A stretch of 64,000 nt of DNA from Henningerozyma blattae CBS 6284. Lineage: Eukaryota > Ascomycota > Saccharomycetes > Saccharomycetales > Saccharomycetaceae. Each line of letters opens with the position of its first letter. Position 1 is the first letter of the stretch. The stretch lies in the NCBI RefSeq assembly GCF_000315915.1, contig NC_020185.1:558001-622000 (forward strand), in the 5' to 3' direction. Shown in pieces: positions 52,169 through 63,743 of the stretch. A model generated the notes under the pieces. That model had not been told where the DNA came from. It saw only the letters and a program-made list of their open reading frames with translations, and made no database searches. A program made the translations under genes and the position numbers.

Positions 52169-52523
52169 GCCAAAAATTTTAGTATGGTGATGTCTGGGTG
52201 GATTTTATTTTTTAGCTGAAATACCATATCACTAGTTTCAACTGTTATTAATAGGGCTAGCAAACTAAATAGTTTCTTGGATTTAGAATCAAATTTTTTT
52301 TCAACATCATTGATAGCACAAAAGTAGTTGTCATTTAGTTCAAAATTTACACAGATTGGTCCATAGTGATTGTTCTAATTTTGAAAAGTAAATACTCTTT
52401 AACACTAAAAGATATAGACCAATACACGTCGTCAGTCAATTCTTTGCTTTTAATAATTAGAAAAATAAATACCTGGGTATTGATATATAAGTATACCATT
52501 TCAATTGCGGGAACTATATTTTA

Positions 52524-55088
52524 ATGTCAGAAGATCAAAACTCAAGTGCAGACGATCAGATTGGTACGCCAATTGGAAATACACAAGAACAAGGCCAAGA
52601 TCAAGATGATGATGCAAATTCAAATTATGATTCCAACGAAGATTCTATTGATGTGCAAGATCTAGCAGATGATTCAACCATCGATATTAAACAAGATTCA
52701 GATAATGAAAATGAGAATGAGGATATTGGAGATGATAAATCTGAAGAGAAGCATAACGTAATATCTAATAAAGTTATCATAAAGAGAAAACCAGGTCGTA
52801 AGAGACGTCCCAATAATGATTATGGTGAGACTCCACTAGCAGACACAAAAATTCCAAGCAAAAAGAATCCAAAAATAGATAGTTCTAAAAATAAAAAGTT
52901 CCATCTACATTTACTAGAGAAGAGAAGGTTAGGCCGTCTAAAGGCAGCAGAAGAATTTGCTAAAAAATTAAAACAAAGTGGTATCGAAAAGATTGAAACA
53001 TTAACTGTTAATCCAACAGGTTTATTTCAACCTGCTATGCTAATAAATCAAAAGAATTATTCATCTGATTATCTGAAAAAAGATAGTCAAATATTTGCTA
53101 TGAGAAATAGAAAAGAAATTAGGGAAAATGCACAAACAACGACATCCTTGAATAATACTCCAGATTTTCAAGAAGGAAGAGGCGAAGCAAATCAAGCAGC
53201 TCAAGATGAAGATATTAATTTGGGAGATCCTTCTACCACAATTGTTATTCACCCTGGCTCAAAATTCTTAAAAATTGGCTATGCCCAAGATCCAAACCCT
53301 ATTTTAATTCCATCTTGCGTTGCTGTTCCAAAGAATCAATTTTTAGATACCGTTTCTGAATTAAATGATAACTTTAATTATTCCAAAGATCAGTCAGAGA
53401 AATTTGATGAATATAAAAATGAATTACTAAAGAGTTTCAAAGAAAGAATGAGATTTTATAAACGTAAAGTGCAAACTAATGGCCATGAACAAGTGTTGTC
53501 ATTCAATAAAAATTCTAAACCCGAAGATGTAACTGAAAAAAATGATATAGAAGATGTAAACCGTTGGATAAATGATCCTCAAAAAAAATATTTCGGTTCT
53601 GATGCCATACGATGCTCGAAAGAAAATTTCATAATAAGATATCCTTTTATAAATGGGGGTTCTTTTAATATTGAAGCACCTTATTATAGAACATTATCTG
53701 AACTGCTATCAGAAGTATGTGAATTCCTTGTTCATATATTGACATCTGATACTTTCCAATTGAAGACCTCTGATTTTAGCAGCTATAAAATTGTATTGGT
53801 CATTTCTGATATTTTTGAAAAAAGTCACCTTGAAGTCATGTTCAGATTATTATTAAATGAGATGCAATTCAATGCTGTCGCAATAATACAAGAATCATTA
53901 GCAACTTGTTATGGTGCAGGTGTTGGTTCTTCCACGTGTGTGGTTAATGTTGGAGCTACACAAACGAGAATTGCATGTGTAGATGAAGGTAGTATCGTAG
54001 AGGATAGTATTGTTTCATTAGATTATGGGGGTGATGATATAACAAAATTATTTTCAATTTTATTATTACAAAGTGGATTCCCTTATACAGATCTGAATAT
54101 CAATGCAGCCCATGATTGGATCTTGGCTGAAAAGTTAAAAAAAGATTTTGTTACATTCCACGATGCCAATGTAACTGTCCAGTTATATAATTTTATTAAA
54201 AGAGTTCCAGGCCAAATACCACAAAAATATGAATTTGAGACATTTGAAGAAGTTATGTTAGCTCCATTATCTTTATTTTATCCCCAAGTTTTAAAGTTAT
54301 TAAAATCAGAACAACTTGCTAAGTACAAGAATGAACAAGTAAAGAAACAATTACCAGCTTCAAGAGATATATTTACTAGCGAATTAAATGATTGGAAGTC
54401 GATTGCACAAGCCGATTGTTTGAATAAAAATTTATATTCTGAAACATCAGATGAAATATCAATGTTGAAAAGAACATTAAATATTCATTTAAATTTAGAG
54501 GAAATTCGCGATGAAATTGATAAAGAGCATGAAATACCCAACTCTAATTATACTTCTCTAGAAAAAGCCATCATTCAAAGTATAGCTAATGCATCTGCAT
54601 CTCTTGATATATCTAAAATCAATTCGTTTTATTCAAATATTCTACTTGTTGGAGGTGGTGCCAAGATTCCTTCTTTAGATTTTATCTTAGAAGATCGTAT
54701 AAAAATTTGGAGACCTCGACTATTATCTGTAAATTCATTCCCTACATTTTACAAAAAGCTAACGAAATTAATCAAGGAGTTACCAAACTACGGTAAGACA
54801 AATAAGACATCTGAAGAAGAAGAAAGTCTCAAAAAAGCCATCGATGAATTAATCAAGACTGAATTTGAAGCATATGGCCCCATATTAGAACAGCAAGCTA
54901 GCAATGACAGTTTTTTCCCAGTTAGTATTCTACCATCTCCGCGTAATATGGATCCAGCTGAATTGATATGGAAGGGTGCTAGTGTCTTAGCCCAGATAAA
55001 GCTTGTTGAAGAATTATTTGTAACCACTGCTGATTGGGACATGCATGGAAGCAGAATTCTTCAACATAAGTGCATTTTTACATACTAA
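52524..55088 (+). CDS. ARP8: INO80 complex actin-related protein Arp8
   Basis: A nuclear actin-related protein of the INO80 chromatin remodeller, where with Arp4 and actin it binds the Ino80 HSA region and linker DNA. The 854-residue product (S. cerevisiae 881) has an acidic, disordered N-terminus (about 1-85), a basic stretch (IIKRKPGRKRRPNND), and FHLHLLEKRRLGRLKAAEEF. The actin fold starts at TTIVIHPGSKFLKIGYAQDP and is interrupted by family-specific insertions. Other actin-fold landmarks are VVNVGATQTRIACVDEG, DYGGDDITKLF, ILLVGGGAKIPSL and the C-terminal PAELIWKGASVLAQIKLVEE. The nearby MDM32 and RUP1 support the YOR141C assignment. Confidence 0.96.
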   Translation: MSEDQNSSADDQIGTPIGNTQEQGQDQDDDANSNYDSNEDSIDVQDLADDSTIDIKQDSDNENENEDIGDDKSEEKHNVISNKVIIKRKPGRKRRPNNDYGETPLADTKIPSKKNPKIDSSKNKKFHLHLLEKRRLGRLKAAEEFAKKLKQSGIEKIETLTVNPTGLFQPAMLINQKNYSSDYLKKDSQIFAMRNRKEIRENAQTTTSLNNTPDFQEGRGEANQAAQDEDINLGDPSTTIVIHPGSKFLKIGYAQDPNPILIPSCVAVPKNQFLDTVSELNDNFNYSKDQSEKFDEYKNELLKSFKERMRFYKRKVQTNGHEQVLSFNKNSKPEDVTEKNDIEDVNRWINDPQKKYFGSDAIRCSKENFIIRYPFINGGSFNIEAPYYRTLSELLSEVCEFLVHILTSDTFQLKTSDFSSYKIVLVISDIFEKSHLEVMFRLLLNEMQFNAVAIIQESLATCYGAGVGSSTCVVNVGATQTRIACVDEGSIVEDSIVSLDYGGDDITKLFSILLLQSGFPYTDLNINAAHDWILAEKLKKDFVTFHDANVTVQLYNFIKRVPGQIPQKYEFETFEEVMLAPLSLFYPQVLKLLKSEQLAKYKNEQVKKQLPASRDIFTSELNDWKSIAQADCLNKNLYSETSDEISMLKRTLNIHLNLEEIRDEIDKEHEIPNSNYTSLEKAIIQSIANASASLDISKINSFYSNILLVGGGAKIPSLDFILEDRIKIWRPRLLSVNSFPTFYKKLTKLIKELPNYGKTNKTSEEEESLKKAIDELIKTEFEAYGPILEQQASNDSFFPVSILPSPRNMDPAELIWKGASVLAQIKLVEELFVTTADWDMHGSRILQHKCIFTY

Positions 55089-55526
55089 CTGCCACAAACT
55101 TTTATATAGTGTACATTTATATCTTCTTTTGCTAATATTTAATTTTAACAACTCACTGCAATATTGTTACAAAGTAGACACGTTTGTGGCTATTTACAAG
55201 AATGCTACATTCTGGCTTCAAACTAGAACTGATAAAAAGTTTATCAGAAATGAAGCATCTTTTAGCGATTACTACTTTTGAATGAACATTTCGGGGGAAT
55301 TGGGAAATATCAAAATATTTGTATAATTTTTAAAGTCAAAAAATATAGGGAATTTTCGGAATCTATTGATAGCAGCTAATTAATTCGAAGATGCTTTCGT
55401 GGATGTAAAAGACTCTCGTAAAGGATTGCATTTGGTAATGTTTTACATTAGGATATATATATTTTCAGGGATTACTTCTACTCTGCGCACTTAAATCACG
55501 TAGTATCAATACTCAGCTGTCTAACG
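55089..55526. other. ARP8-RUP1 intergenic region
   Basis: 440 bp, AT-rich, with the RUP1 promoter (TATATATATTTTCAGG near 55453-55468). A 78-codon frame overlapping the ARP8 end is judged spurious. Confidence 0.45.
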
Positions 55527-57596
55527 ATGTATGGGGAACATTTACAAAAATTGCTGAATATGGGGATCGCAAAAGATGTAGCCACATCAACTTTAAATAA
55601 AGTGGGTGGTAATTTGGAAGCGGCTATTAATCATATATTTTTAGATACTCCAGATACTCAAGAAAGGGAAGCTATTTCTACAAGTGATTTATTAACGGCC
55701 CAGAAAACTATCTCCAGCAATAATTATAATAATGACAATAGTAATTCAAGTTTCGATAGTGATTCGCAAGCCACATCTTGCCACATAGAATTGTCCAGAA
55801 AGAATAGTAGGAAAGTAAATAGTAACACAAGTAATCTCCCCAGTAATACTTTTATAATTAGTGGCGGCAGTAATTCAAATAATATTTTATCAAGAGAAAA
55901 TTTATCAGAAAATTCTTCTGATTCAAGTATCGATTCGAAGGAAGAATATCAACCCTTATATTTAACAGATACTCAACCACCCACTTATCAAGATTTTACA
56001 ATGACTTCAAATGATAACTCTCAACAAATTTTTGTTCCACCTGTTTATTCCAAAGGTACCTATAAAGTTCAAAAAAGTTTACCGGATGATCCAACAGTGC
56101 TACTATCATTAGAACCTTCAAAACTACTAAGTAATTACTTTGGATTATTTTCAATGAGCTTGGCTTTATTTGCACCTGATTTATTTATGGGTCCTGACTT
56201 TGTTAATTTAAATTTTAATGATAATTGGAATAAAGGTTTACAGATTGATACTCCTGAATATGAAGTTAAATATACACACAACTTAGAGCCGGGATTAGAA
56301 GATCGAATTGAAATTGTAAATGCTATTAATTTGTCTGAAAAAGAACGAGAATTAACTTACCAACCCTATATCCTATGGCAACTACAAAAAGTTATTTCAA
56401 TTATGAATTCACAAATTTCCTCAAGGGCATACATTTCAAGTGGCATATATTCACTTTGTTTAGATGATAATACACAAAAAAAATTAATGGAAACTTCACA
56501 TTTATACGATATTCTACCAACATTCATAAGGTCTTTGATGAACGATTGCAAACACGTACCAGATTTAGATCAAAATAGAATGAAGAACATGTTTGTCTCA
56601 AAAGCATTCCACCAGATACCTATACACAAGGAACCTACTAAAGTGTCATTATTTTTATTTCATTTCTTACCCGAAGAATACGATTCCAATTTATACAAAA
56701 TGTTTAATTCATTATTATACCGATCTTATGATGAACCAATATACCCAAGAACAAATCAAAATAGTGCTGACTCTAGCAGTTCCGATGACGAAATTTCTAA
56801 TGAAGAGGAGAGCTCATTAGACGAAATTAGTACCATTTTAACAGTAATTTTTGATGAACTGGATCAAGATACTGAATTGATTACTCAGCCAGATGGTGTG
56901 GAAATTCCATTTGAATTCTATCCTGAACTATACACCAAAAAGTGTAAAGAGAAATTAATAAATGGCATTTTACATACCAGATACCAAAACAAACTAAAGA
57001 TGAAAGAAGTCTTGAATGACTTGAATAGTTTGAAGTCATTTGAAGGCAAGGATATTCTTAGATTCTTGAATAGCACTTTAGAATATCTACAGCGTGATGG
57101 TAAAGAAGGCCCAATGGTTAATAAATTGTCTTACGTCAAGGAGCAATTGAGTAGGGCAAAAACTGAGAAAATGCTTGAATATAAGACAATTTCAAGAAGC
57201 TTACAAAATGAATGGAATATCGATAAACCCGAGCTTAGTATCATTGAACAAGCACAAGATTTAGGTTTAATCGGTGATCCCCACTTGCTAGTAATGGCAG
57301 TCTTGTCACCGTACTTGTATTTTTTCAGGGACAGACGTAACAGATGGTTTAAATTTCAAAGCTCTATCATGGGGACTGATTTTGAAATCACTAAATATGA
57401 ATCGGACAAGACTGTTCAAGATGAAATAAAACTAAACACAAAATCTGCAAGTGAGACTCCAATTATGTTTGTCTATTGTAAGAAAGATGCTATTCCAAAT
57501 GATTCTTTAGTGTTACAAAAGTTTGCTAAGAACCAAGGCTGCAGTGCTTTTGCACAGGCTGATGAGATGAGCTTGAAGAAGAATGTTACCAGGTGA
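55527..57596 (+). CDS. RUP1: UBA-domain protein Rup1, Rsp5-Ubp2 adaptor
   Basis: In S. cerevisiae Rup1 tethers the deubiquitinase Ubp2 to the ubiquitin ligase Rsp5. The 689-residue product (S. cerevisiae 671) opens with a UBA domain (about 3-40: LQKLLNMGIAKDVATSTLNK, LEAAINHIF). A Ser/Asn-rich linker follows, then a PPTY motif at 151-154 suited to Rsp5 WW domains, then a long helical region resembling a peptidase-like scaffold (PDDPTVLLSLEPSKLLSNYF, YQPYILWQLQKVISIMNSQ). It is followed by SIA1 on the same strand, as YOR138C and YOR137C. Confidence 0.9.
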   Translation: MYGEHLQKLLNMGIAKDVATSTLNKVGGNLEAAINHIFLDTPDTQEREAISTSDLLTAQKTISSNNYNNDNSNSSFDSDSQATSCHIELSRKNSRKVNSNTSNLPSNTFIISGGSNSNNILSRENLSENSSDSSIDSKEEYQPLYLTDTQPPTYQDFTMTSNDNSQQIFVPPVYSKGTYKVQKSLPDDPTVLLSLEPSKLLSNYFGLFSMSLALFAPDLFMGPDFVNLNFNDNWNKGLQIDTPEYEVKYTHNLEPGLEDRIEIVNAINLSEKERELTYQPYILWQLQKVISIMNSQISSRAYISSGIYSLCLDDNTQKKLMETSHLYDILPTFIRSLMNDCKHVPDLDQNRMKNMFVSKAFHQIPIHKEPTKVSLFLFHFLPEEYDSNLYKMFNSLLYRSYDEPIYPRTNQNSADSSSSDDEISNEEESSLDEISTILTVIFDELDQDTELITQPDGVEIPFEFYPELYTKKCKEKLINGILHTRYQNKLKMKEVLNDLNSLKSFEGKDILRFLNSTLEYLQRDGKEGPMVNKLSYVKEQLSRAKTEKMLEYKTISRSLQNEWNIDKPELSIIEQAQDLGLIGDPHLLVMAVLSPYLYFFRDRRNRWFKFQSSIMGTDFEITKYESDKTVQDEIKLNTKSASETPIMFVYCKKDAIPNDSLVLQKFAKNQGCSAFAQADEMSLKKNVTR

Positions 57597-58881
57597 ATAC
57601 GGAAAGATTACAGCAAGAAGTTAACAGCACCATCATTTATGACAAGAGTACTACAAAGTACGTGCCTACATTACTAAGATACTAGCCGGTCTCCCTAAGT
57701 GACATATTATTCACGGATAATTCGAATAATCCGAGGCATTCCTGCCATATACGATACTTCTCGTCAATCACCCTCAATAATAAGCTTTCCCAAGATGCTT
57801 ACGCACACACTAAGAGTTCCACTCTTAACTCAAATCCTCTAATCTATAAACCTACTTGCGTCATATGACCAGAGAATATTACCATACTCAAATTGGCATA
57901 TGCTTGCCTTTATTTTTTGCCTCTTTTAAGAGCACCTATCCTTTAACGTCTACATTCCCTAAACAATTGTATTCGAACATTCACTGCCTCCCAGACTCTG
58001 GCTTATCTTAGTTTTGATGATTTAACACTTGAAATAACTGTGAAAGGTACTCCTACTTCACTATTCTACCCTCTTTTCACAGCTTGCATTTCTCTACTAC
58101 TAAGAATGACTTTTCCTCTTTCTGACATTATTTTCACTTTTCAACGCGTTCTAGTACCAAATTGGAAAGTCCCAAAACAACATCGGATTGCTAAAAAATT
58201 TCATTCCTGGAAAAGGATTATTTCGTCAAATGTTTCACTTTTCTAGTAAGTTCAAAACTTTCATCCTTGTGCAGGATTTTACAGCACTACAACAAGAGTA
58301 TGTACGTTTATAGAGTTCTTATGTGAAAGCGCTCCAATCTTTTCGAAATAGGATGTATAATGCTTACAAGCAGTCGGTAAGAGCTCCATAAATAAGAATC
58401 TAACTGCCACAAACATTGCTTACAGTGTGTAATTTACAGATGAGTCGTATGGTATATCCTTTCCTCCAGGCACCAAGGTGTGAGTAGTTTCGATGTACAT
58501 TGCGTTTAGCATATCGAAAATGCTCCAAAAATAAATATTGACTGAAGCCTGGGTTGATTTACATGCGTACCTATTAGCATACGCTAACAATGCAAATAAG
58601 TGATATATTTTGTAGATTTCTCAAGTTCTTTAGAAATAAGATTGTATAATTGATTATATAGGAAGGGGTGTTTATATCTCAGTTCCAAGCTATTTTGACG
58701 TTTTTCTTATTTTCGTTCAACTTTTAATGGAAGGGCAAAGTCGATTGACCTGAAATATTCTCTCCTTATTGCTTTAACTTTTTTTATTTTCTGATTGGCT
58801 AAGTTGCCTTGTCTTTTTTTAAACTCAGAACTAAATATATCACTTCTATAACGAATACTAGTTGAACGATTCCATGGTATT
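57597..58881. other. RUP1-SIA1 intergenic region
   Basis: 1.28 kb without a credible gene. A pyrimidine-rich stretch (about 57690-58080), a short dyad TTAGC-ATAC-GCTAA (about 58576-58589) and an out-of-frame ATG at 58874 overlapping the SIA1 start are visible. Unusually long for a tandem yeast spacer. Confidence 0.45.
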
Positions 58882-60618
58882 ATGGTACCCCAAAGAAAAC
58901 TTCTGAAAGTATTTAAAAAGACCACCTATTTGACTACATTCCTCTTACTTTGCATTGCTTGGTCAAGATTACGGCTGTTCTTCCTTAATGTGAAATCTCA
59001 ACCAAATGCCGTTGAATATAATGGAGGGTTAATCGATGATATTAAATTGATGAAATGTTATCGTTGGTATAAAAATTGCGAAACATTATATGCACAAAGT
59101 GCTGTCCACGATAATTCCTTTGTTCTTTGGAATAGGGTGTCAAAAAATATGACAGATTCTTCATTGTATGCAATTGAATCAAATTGGTTATATGAAACAT
59201 TCTTTTATGTTCATTTGTTTAATACTAACGCAAATAAAGAAGATGAAAAACAACCATTGGCAGATATAGCAGTATCAAGAGATCCGTCATTAGTTCCATT
59301 AACAGTTTTACAAGAAGTCATGCCCTCATTAAGATCTTCGGATTCCATGATGGGTAATAAACGGTTATATTATCAAAAAACTTCTTGGTGGTATCGATTT
59401 TGGAATAATCCTCTTCCGACAAAAATGAATTTAATGAATAAATGGAAACATAATAATGATATCTTATGGTCCAAAATACAACATGATTCATGCCTAATTA
59501 CTAATATTCAGTTATATTTAGGTTCTAATTTCGTAGAGTCTCGTCCATTTTGGAAAGAAATTATACATGAATTACATAATGAAGATGGTAACTCAATACC
59601 AATCTCTATAACAAGAAAAGTTGAATGTGGGTTTGATGCAAATCATACCTTCCCAAAAAATACTATCAATAATAAAGATTTATTACAGCTTAAACAAAAA
59701 TCTGATTTGAAAATTTTACAACTTTCTGATATTCATATAAAAGGTAATGAAGAAAATTCTGCCATATTAGGAGAATTCCAATCAAGAATATTTATTTCAA
59801 GAATAATCGATATTGAACGCCCTGATCTAGTAGTTATAACTGGTGATATTTTAGATGGCAATAAATCTGTAGACTATCAAACCTGTATTTTAAACGTGGT
59901 TCAGCCAATAATTAGAGCTCAGATACCCTTTGTTATATCTTTTGGCGCAAAAGATTTCTCAAAATATGCTACTCAACAAGAAATTACTGATTTTGTTAAC
60001 CAAATACCATATTGTTTAAATAAAAACTCAGATTCGAATGGTCATCTAACGATTCCTTATAATTTTTCTACTATACCAAATGATTCAAAGGATGATTATT
60101 CAAATCTCATAACACAAAATGACCTAGCAATCTTTATCTTTAATTCAAAAACTTCCAAAAGACAATTTTTTAAAGATTATATCTCTTTGTACAAATCACC
60201 ACCTAAATTAGCCTTAGCTTTTCAATACTTACCAATACCCACATATCGATTATCTGGCGTATTTCCAATTATTGGACAATATAATGAAAGAAATCTTTTA
60301 CCAGAGGGATTTGATAACGATGATAACTTAATCAATTATATGCATGAAATGAATATCAAGGCTTTAAGTTGTGGGTTTGATCATAGTAATGACTGTTGTC
60401 TCCAATCTATTCATGATATTTGGCTTTGTTATAGTGGTGCAACAGGGTTGACAGCTCCTCATTCAATTTTCATGCCTCCAAGTGTCCGCTTATTTAAGGT
60501 AGATAATATTGATAAATCAATTACTTCATGGAAAAGAAATTATAATAAAATTGATGAAGTTTATGATTATCAGTATATATACAACCAGCCCAAACAAAAA
60601 CACACTCCTTCAAACTAA
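58882..60618 (+). CDS. SIA1: Sia1-like membrane-anchored metallophosphoesterase
   Basis: A calcineurin-like phosphoesterase related to S. cerevisiae Sia1 (622 residues; implicated in glucose activation of Pma1) and Dcr2. The 578-residue product has a signal anchor at about 14-35 (YLTTFLLLCIAWSRLRLFF). The phosphoesterase core shows ILQLSDIHIKG (D283, H285) and VVITGDILDG (D322), the two metal-binding motifs. The usual GNHD block is replaced by FGAKDFSKY, so the fourth family motif is altered; S. cerevisiae relatives may share this change. The C-terminal half has CGFDHSNDCC and IWLCYSGATGLTA. The start at 58882 gives the signal anchor; an overlapping upstream ATG at 58874 is out of frame. Confidence 0.9.
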   Translation: MVPQRKLLKVFKKTTYLTTFLLLCIAWSRLRLFFLNVKSQPNAVEYNGGLIDDIKLMKCYRWYKNCETLYAQSAVHDNSFVLWNRVSKNMTDSSLYAIESNWLYETFFYVHLFNTNANKEDEKQPLADIAVSRDPSLVPLTVLQEVMPSLRSSDSMMGNKRLYYQKTSWWYRFWNNPLPTKMNLMNKWKHNNDILWSKIQHDSCLITNIQLYLGSNFVESRPFWKEIIHELHNEDGNSIPISITRKVECGFDANHTFPKNTINNKDLLQLKQKSDLKILQLSDIHIKGNEENSAILGEFQSRIFISRIIDIERPDLVVITGDILDGNKSVDYQTCILNVVQPIIRAQIPFVISFGAKDFSKYATQQEITDFVNQIPYCLNKNSDSNGHLTIPYNFSTIPNDSKDDYSNLITQNDLAIFIFNSKTSKRQFFKDYISLYKSPPKLALAFQYLPIPTYRLSGVFPIIGQYNERNLLPEGFDNDDNLINYMHEMNIKALSCGFDHSNDCCLQSIHDIWLCYSGATGLTAPHSIFMPPSVRLFKVDNIDKSITSWKRNYNKIDEVYDYQYIYNQPKQKHTPSN

Positions 60619-61121
60619 CAATAATTATCAGCATTTTTTTTATTTAACTTATTATAGACTCCAATGACATGAATACTTCCTTCTATTTCCACCTATTTTT
60701 ACTTCGTTTCTCACTTCATGTTCATAAAATTAATTAATTTTTCAAAATCATTCTAGTGCATATTATAGATTATATATTTTTATTATGTATACATTCGCTT
60801 TAATAATAATAAAAATAATAATACGAAATATTAGACAAGACAGGTTAATTTTTCAGATATAAATATGAACTTCGTAAATTATAGGTAAATATCTATGTAA
60901 CTAGGAGAAAGAACGTGGATATTTGGGGTCCTTAAAATAAATATATAGTACAAATCTAAATATAAAATGTTATATAGATCCTAAATTATTGGGGAAATAT
61001 AAAAGTTAATAAAATTCAAATCAAAATCAAAATCAGCTTTCCAAAATAATTGTAGACAAAATTTGAACAACCGTAAATAAACAAATCCAAAAAAAAAGAT
61101 GAGCTCTAAACTTAGAATATA
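60619..61121. other. Convergent SIA1/SAC7 intergenic region
   Basis: AT-rich 3' flanks with AATAATAATAAAAATAAT-like tracts near 60800-60825 and CAAAATCAAAATCA repeats near 61017-61035. No gene. Confidence 0.5.
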
Positions 61122-63743
61122 TCATTTCTTGACAGGCCGTGAAGGGCTGCGTAATCTTTGAAACCATGATTCACGCTTCTTCTGCTTGCTATCCTTTGCT
61201 GACTTCATATAAGTTGGATTTTCACTGCCAGAAAACGATCTAGATCTAGTATGACCATTCTCAGGTCCTTCTAATAATGCTGTTTTAATGGCAGAGTCTG
61301 CAGAAATCGAAGTTTCGGTAGTACCAACGCTAGGCTTTATCACAGTAGCCTTTGGTCTACCGTTGAATGTAAAATTAGCACTATTGCTGCTTAATGAACG
61401 ATTCATACCTTGGACAGGTAAGTATTGCAATCCAGTGGAAATATCATGGGTAGGTGTTGAAGGTGATAAAGATGCAACTTCATTTTCATTTTCATTTTCA
61501 TCATCATATAGATCTTCTCCTTCCTCTTCAGTTACACTTAAATCACCAGAGTCACTTAATATGCCAGGCTTATGAAGCCATGGGAATAATTTTGACCTTC
61601 TCTTATTACTTGTGATCACATCTGGAGGGTTTGGAACAGAGCCTATTGATCTGGAATGTGGCCTAGTTTTGATGGGTTTTTTTGGAGATATAAATTTCTT
61701 TGGAATTGACTGAGATAGATTTGTCAGTGATATATTATTTGCAGCATTTTCTTTAACTGAAGAAGGTTGGACAATGCCTGGTATATCCGATGGGAATGCT
61801 AATAAATTCTGTTTTTCACCATTCTTTAACGATGAACTTGAAATTGATAAGGGAGAATCTGTACGCGTAATACGAGCAGGAGACATTGTTCTAGGAATAT
61901 TTATAGCCTGAATTGGTGATGTTCTACCGGAAACTGGATCATCTTTTATTATATTTTTAATTACTCTATTTGGTGAATCATTGCTATTTAGTACCTTAGA
62001 AGGACTACCAGAGGGATCAACACGAGTGAATGATTCAGGCCGTTCTTCTGCGTTAATATTTGTTGAAGTAGCTATGTTAGAAGAGGCTGATATCTTTCTA
62101 TCAGTCTCCTGGGTTTTCAGTTGTTCTTCTTTAGCAAGTTTCAAAAGATGTGGAAGTAGCTTATAAGAATATTCTATCAGAAATTCCACTACCAATCTGG
62201 AAAGTTCATATTCTTTGGGATCCATATCATGCTGTGGATGAAATAGAAAGGATGGCTGAAAAATAGCTGCCAGATTGCTGCCTGGCATTAAATTGAATTG
62301 AGACTGTCTTGAAAATAAGCTTAGTAAATCTAACAAATAAATTGTTAATTGCTTAGTGTCGTTAGATAATGATACAAATAATGCCTCGTAATCCTTAATG
62401 GCTGCCTTAACATCTCTCGTTAGTTTCTTTTTCTTATGTGTCCTTTTTCCTTTTCTTTCCTTAAGTAGTGCATCATCCTCTTCCTCATCACCATCGTTTT
62501 CTCTGTCATCAGTATAAGGTGGCATATTTTCAGTTGGAGAAGTGCTAGATAATTCATTCATGCTTGATGATAATGCTTGTTGATTACTTGCTGCCTCAGT
62601 GGAGATTGTTGCCTCAGTTGAAGTTATTGAAAGACCAGACCCGCTAGAATTTTTAACTCTCATGGGCTTTGAATGAGCAGGTAATATTTCTTTTGGTTCA
62701 CCATGTGGCTTGTCAGTCATAGTAATTATTGGCACATCTTTAAGTTCTAAACGATGAATAGCAGGCTCCTTTTTATCAGTAGATTCATTATTATGGTGAT
62801 TTATATGGCTTTGGACTGTTGAATTACTGAGATTCTGATTTTTAGCATTATTACTGTTCTGATTAAGATCAGATGGCTGCCCAGCTGGTGATATTGCTGA
62901 TGAGCTGTGAATAGATTTAGATTTTGAACTATGCGCATTTAGAGTATGGTTTACTGTAGATGAATTCTTAGACATATCTGATTTATTTTTTTTCATCATA
63001 TGCCTCAAAATTCGCGGCCTATCTTGTAAAGGTGACCTAAAATCGTCATAAAGATCTAATGGTATAAGTGGTTCTTCCAAATTATTTAAATATCTTCTCA
63101 GGAGTGAAGCAACATCGTGAACAGTATACGGTTCCCATTGATTAAATTTTGTACCATAATCAGGCGGCCTTGAAAATATATATTGTAATTCTTTGACTCT
63201 TTTACTATTACCAGCAATTCTAAAAATACCGGGGGTATCCAGAGCATTAGCTTTTAAATAAGCACCACATTTAGCCACAACAATAGGAATTCTACCAAAA
63301 TTAACAAGCTCTGACTGTACGATAACTTCTGCACTAGCGACACTCAAAGATTGTGATAATGAAACACCAAATACTCCACCTGTAAACCCATTACGGTTTG
63401 AAATAAAATTATCTCTATACGATCTATATTTATTTTGCTCTTCTTGTTGCTTTGAAGTATTTATACTTGGTGGTGTTGTAGGAACATTATTATTTGAGCC
63501 AAATTTCAAAGCCAAAGGTGGTCTTCTAGCAGGCAGAGTAGTTGGGGGAGAAAGATAGTTCTTATCAACACTCGATATAGGTATTGGACTTTCTATAGGT
63601 ATTTGGGAGAAACTAGAATCAAATATATTATTATTCTCATTTTCTTTTATTGGGGATTTATTAATTGTAGACGACGGTAGTGGTAAAGAATCACTAGAAA
63701 AACTTTTTTGGTTATTATTGAATTGTTTCCAAAATACTGGCAT
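61122..63743 (-). CDS. SAC7: RhoGAP of the Sac7/Bag7 family
   Basis: A GTPase-activating protein for Rho1, acting in actin and cell-wall integrity control. The 873-residue product has a disordered N-terminus and a RhoGAP domain starting near 125 ([18 protein letters not shown], then [17 protein letters not shown]). The catalytic arginine finger lies in GIFRIAG (about R175). The GAP fold is split by a roughly 200-residue Ser/Asn-rich insertion (about 250-440) between [11 protein letters not shown] and [10 protein letters not shown], then resumes through [15 protein letters not shown]. The C-terminal 300 residues are disordered and phosphosite-rich. Neighbours include genes of both the YDR389W (SAC7) and YOR134W (BAG7) regions; the length suits SAC7 better (BAG7 is about 410 residues). 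Confidence 0.9.
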   Translation of the reverse strand: MPVFWKQFNNNQKSFSSDSLPLPSSTINKSPIKENENNNIFDSSFSQIPIESPIPISSVDKNYLSPPTTLPARRPPLALKFGSNNNVPTTPPSINTSKQQEEQNKYRSYRDNFISNRNGFTGGVFGVSLSQSLSVASAEVIVQSELVNFGRIPIVVAKCGAYLKANALDTPGIFRIAGNSKRVKELQYIFSRPPDYGTKFNQWEPYTVHDVASLLRRYLNNLEEPLIPLDLYDDFRSPLQDRPRILRHMMKKNKSDMSKNSSTVNHTLNAHSSKSKSIHSSSAISPAGQPSDLNQNSNNAKNQNLSNSTVQSHINHHNNESTDKKEPAIHRLELKDVPIITMTDKPHGEPKEILPAHSKPMRVKNSSGSGLSITSTEATISTEAASNQQALSSSMNELSSTSPTENMPPYTDDRENDGDEEEDDALLKERKGKRTHKKKKLTRDVKAAIKDYEALFVSLSNDTKQLTIYLLDLLSLFSRQSQFNLMPGSNLAAIFQPSFLFHPQHDMDPKEYELSRLVVEFLIEYSYKLLPHLLKLAKEEQLKTQETDRKISASSNIATSTNINAEERPESFTRVDPSGSPSKVLNSNDSPNRVIKNIIKDDPVSGRTSPIQAINIPRTMSPARITRTDSPLSISSSSLKNGEKQNLLAFPSDIPGIVQPSSVKENAANNISLTNLSQSIPKKFISPKKPIKTRPHSRSIGSVPNPPDVITSNKRRSKLFPWLHKPGILSDSGDLSVTEEEGEDLYDDENENENEVASLSPSTPTHDISTGLQYLPVQGMNRSLSSNSANFTFNGRPKATVIKPSVGTTETSISADSAIKTALLEGPENGHTRSRSFSGSENPTYMKSAKDSKQKKRESWFQRLRSPSRPVKK

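Noticed and set aside
55045..55281. 78-codon frame overlapping the ARP8 3' end
   Set aside because: Begins inside ARP8 in another frame and has an AT-driven composition without signature.
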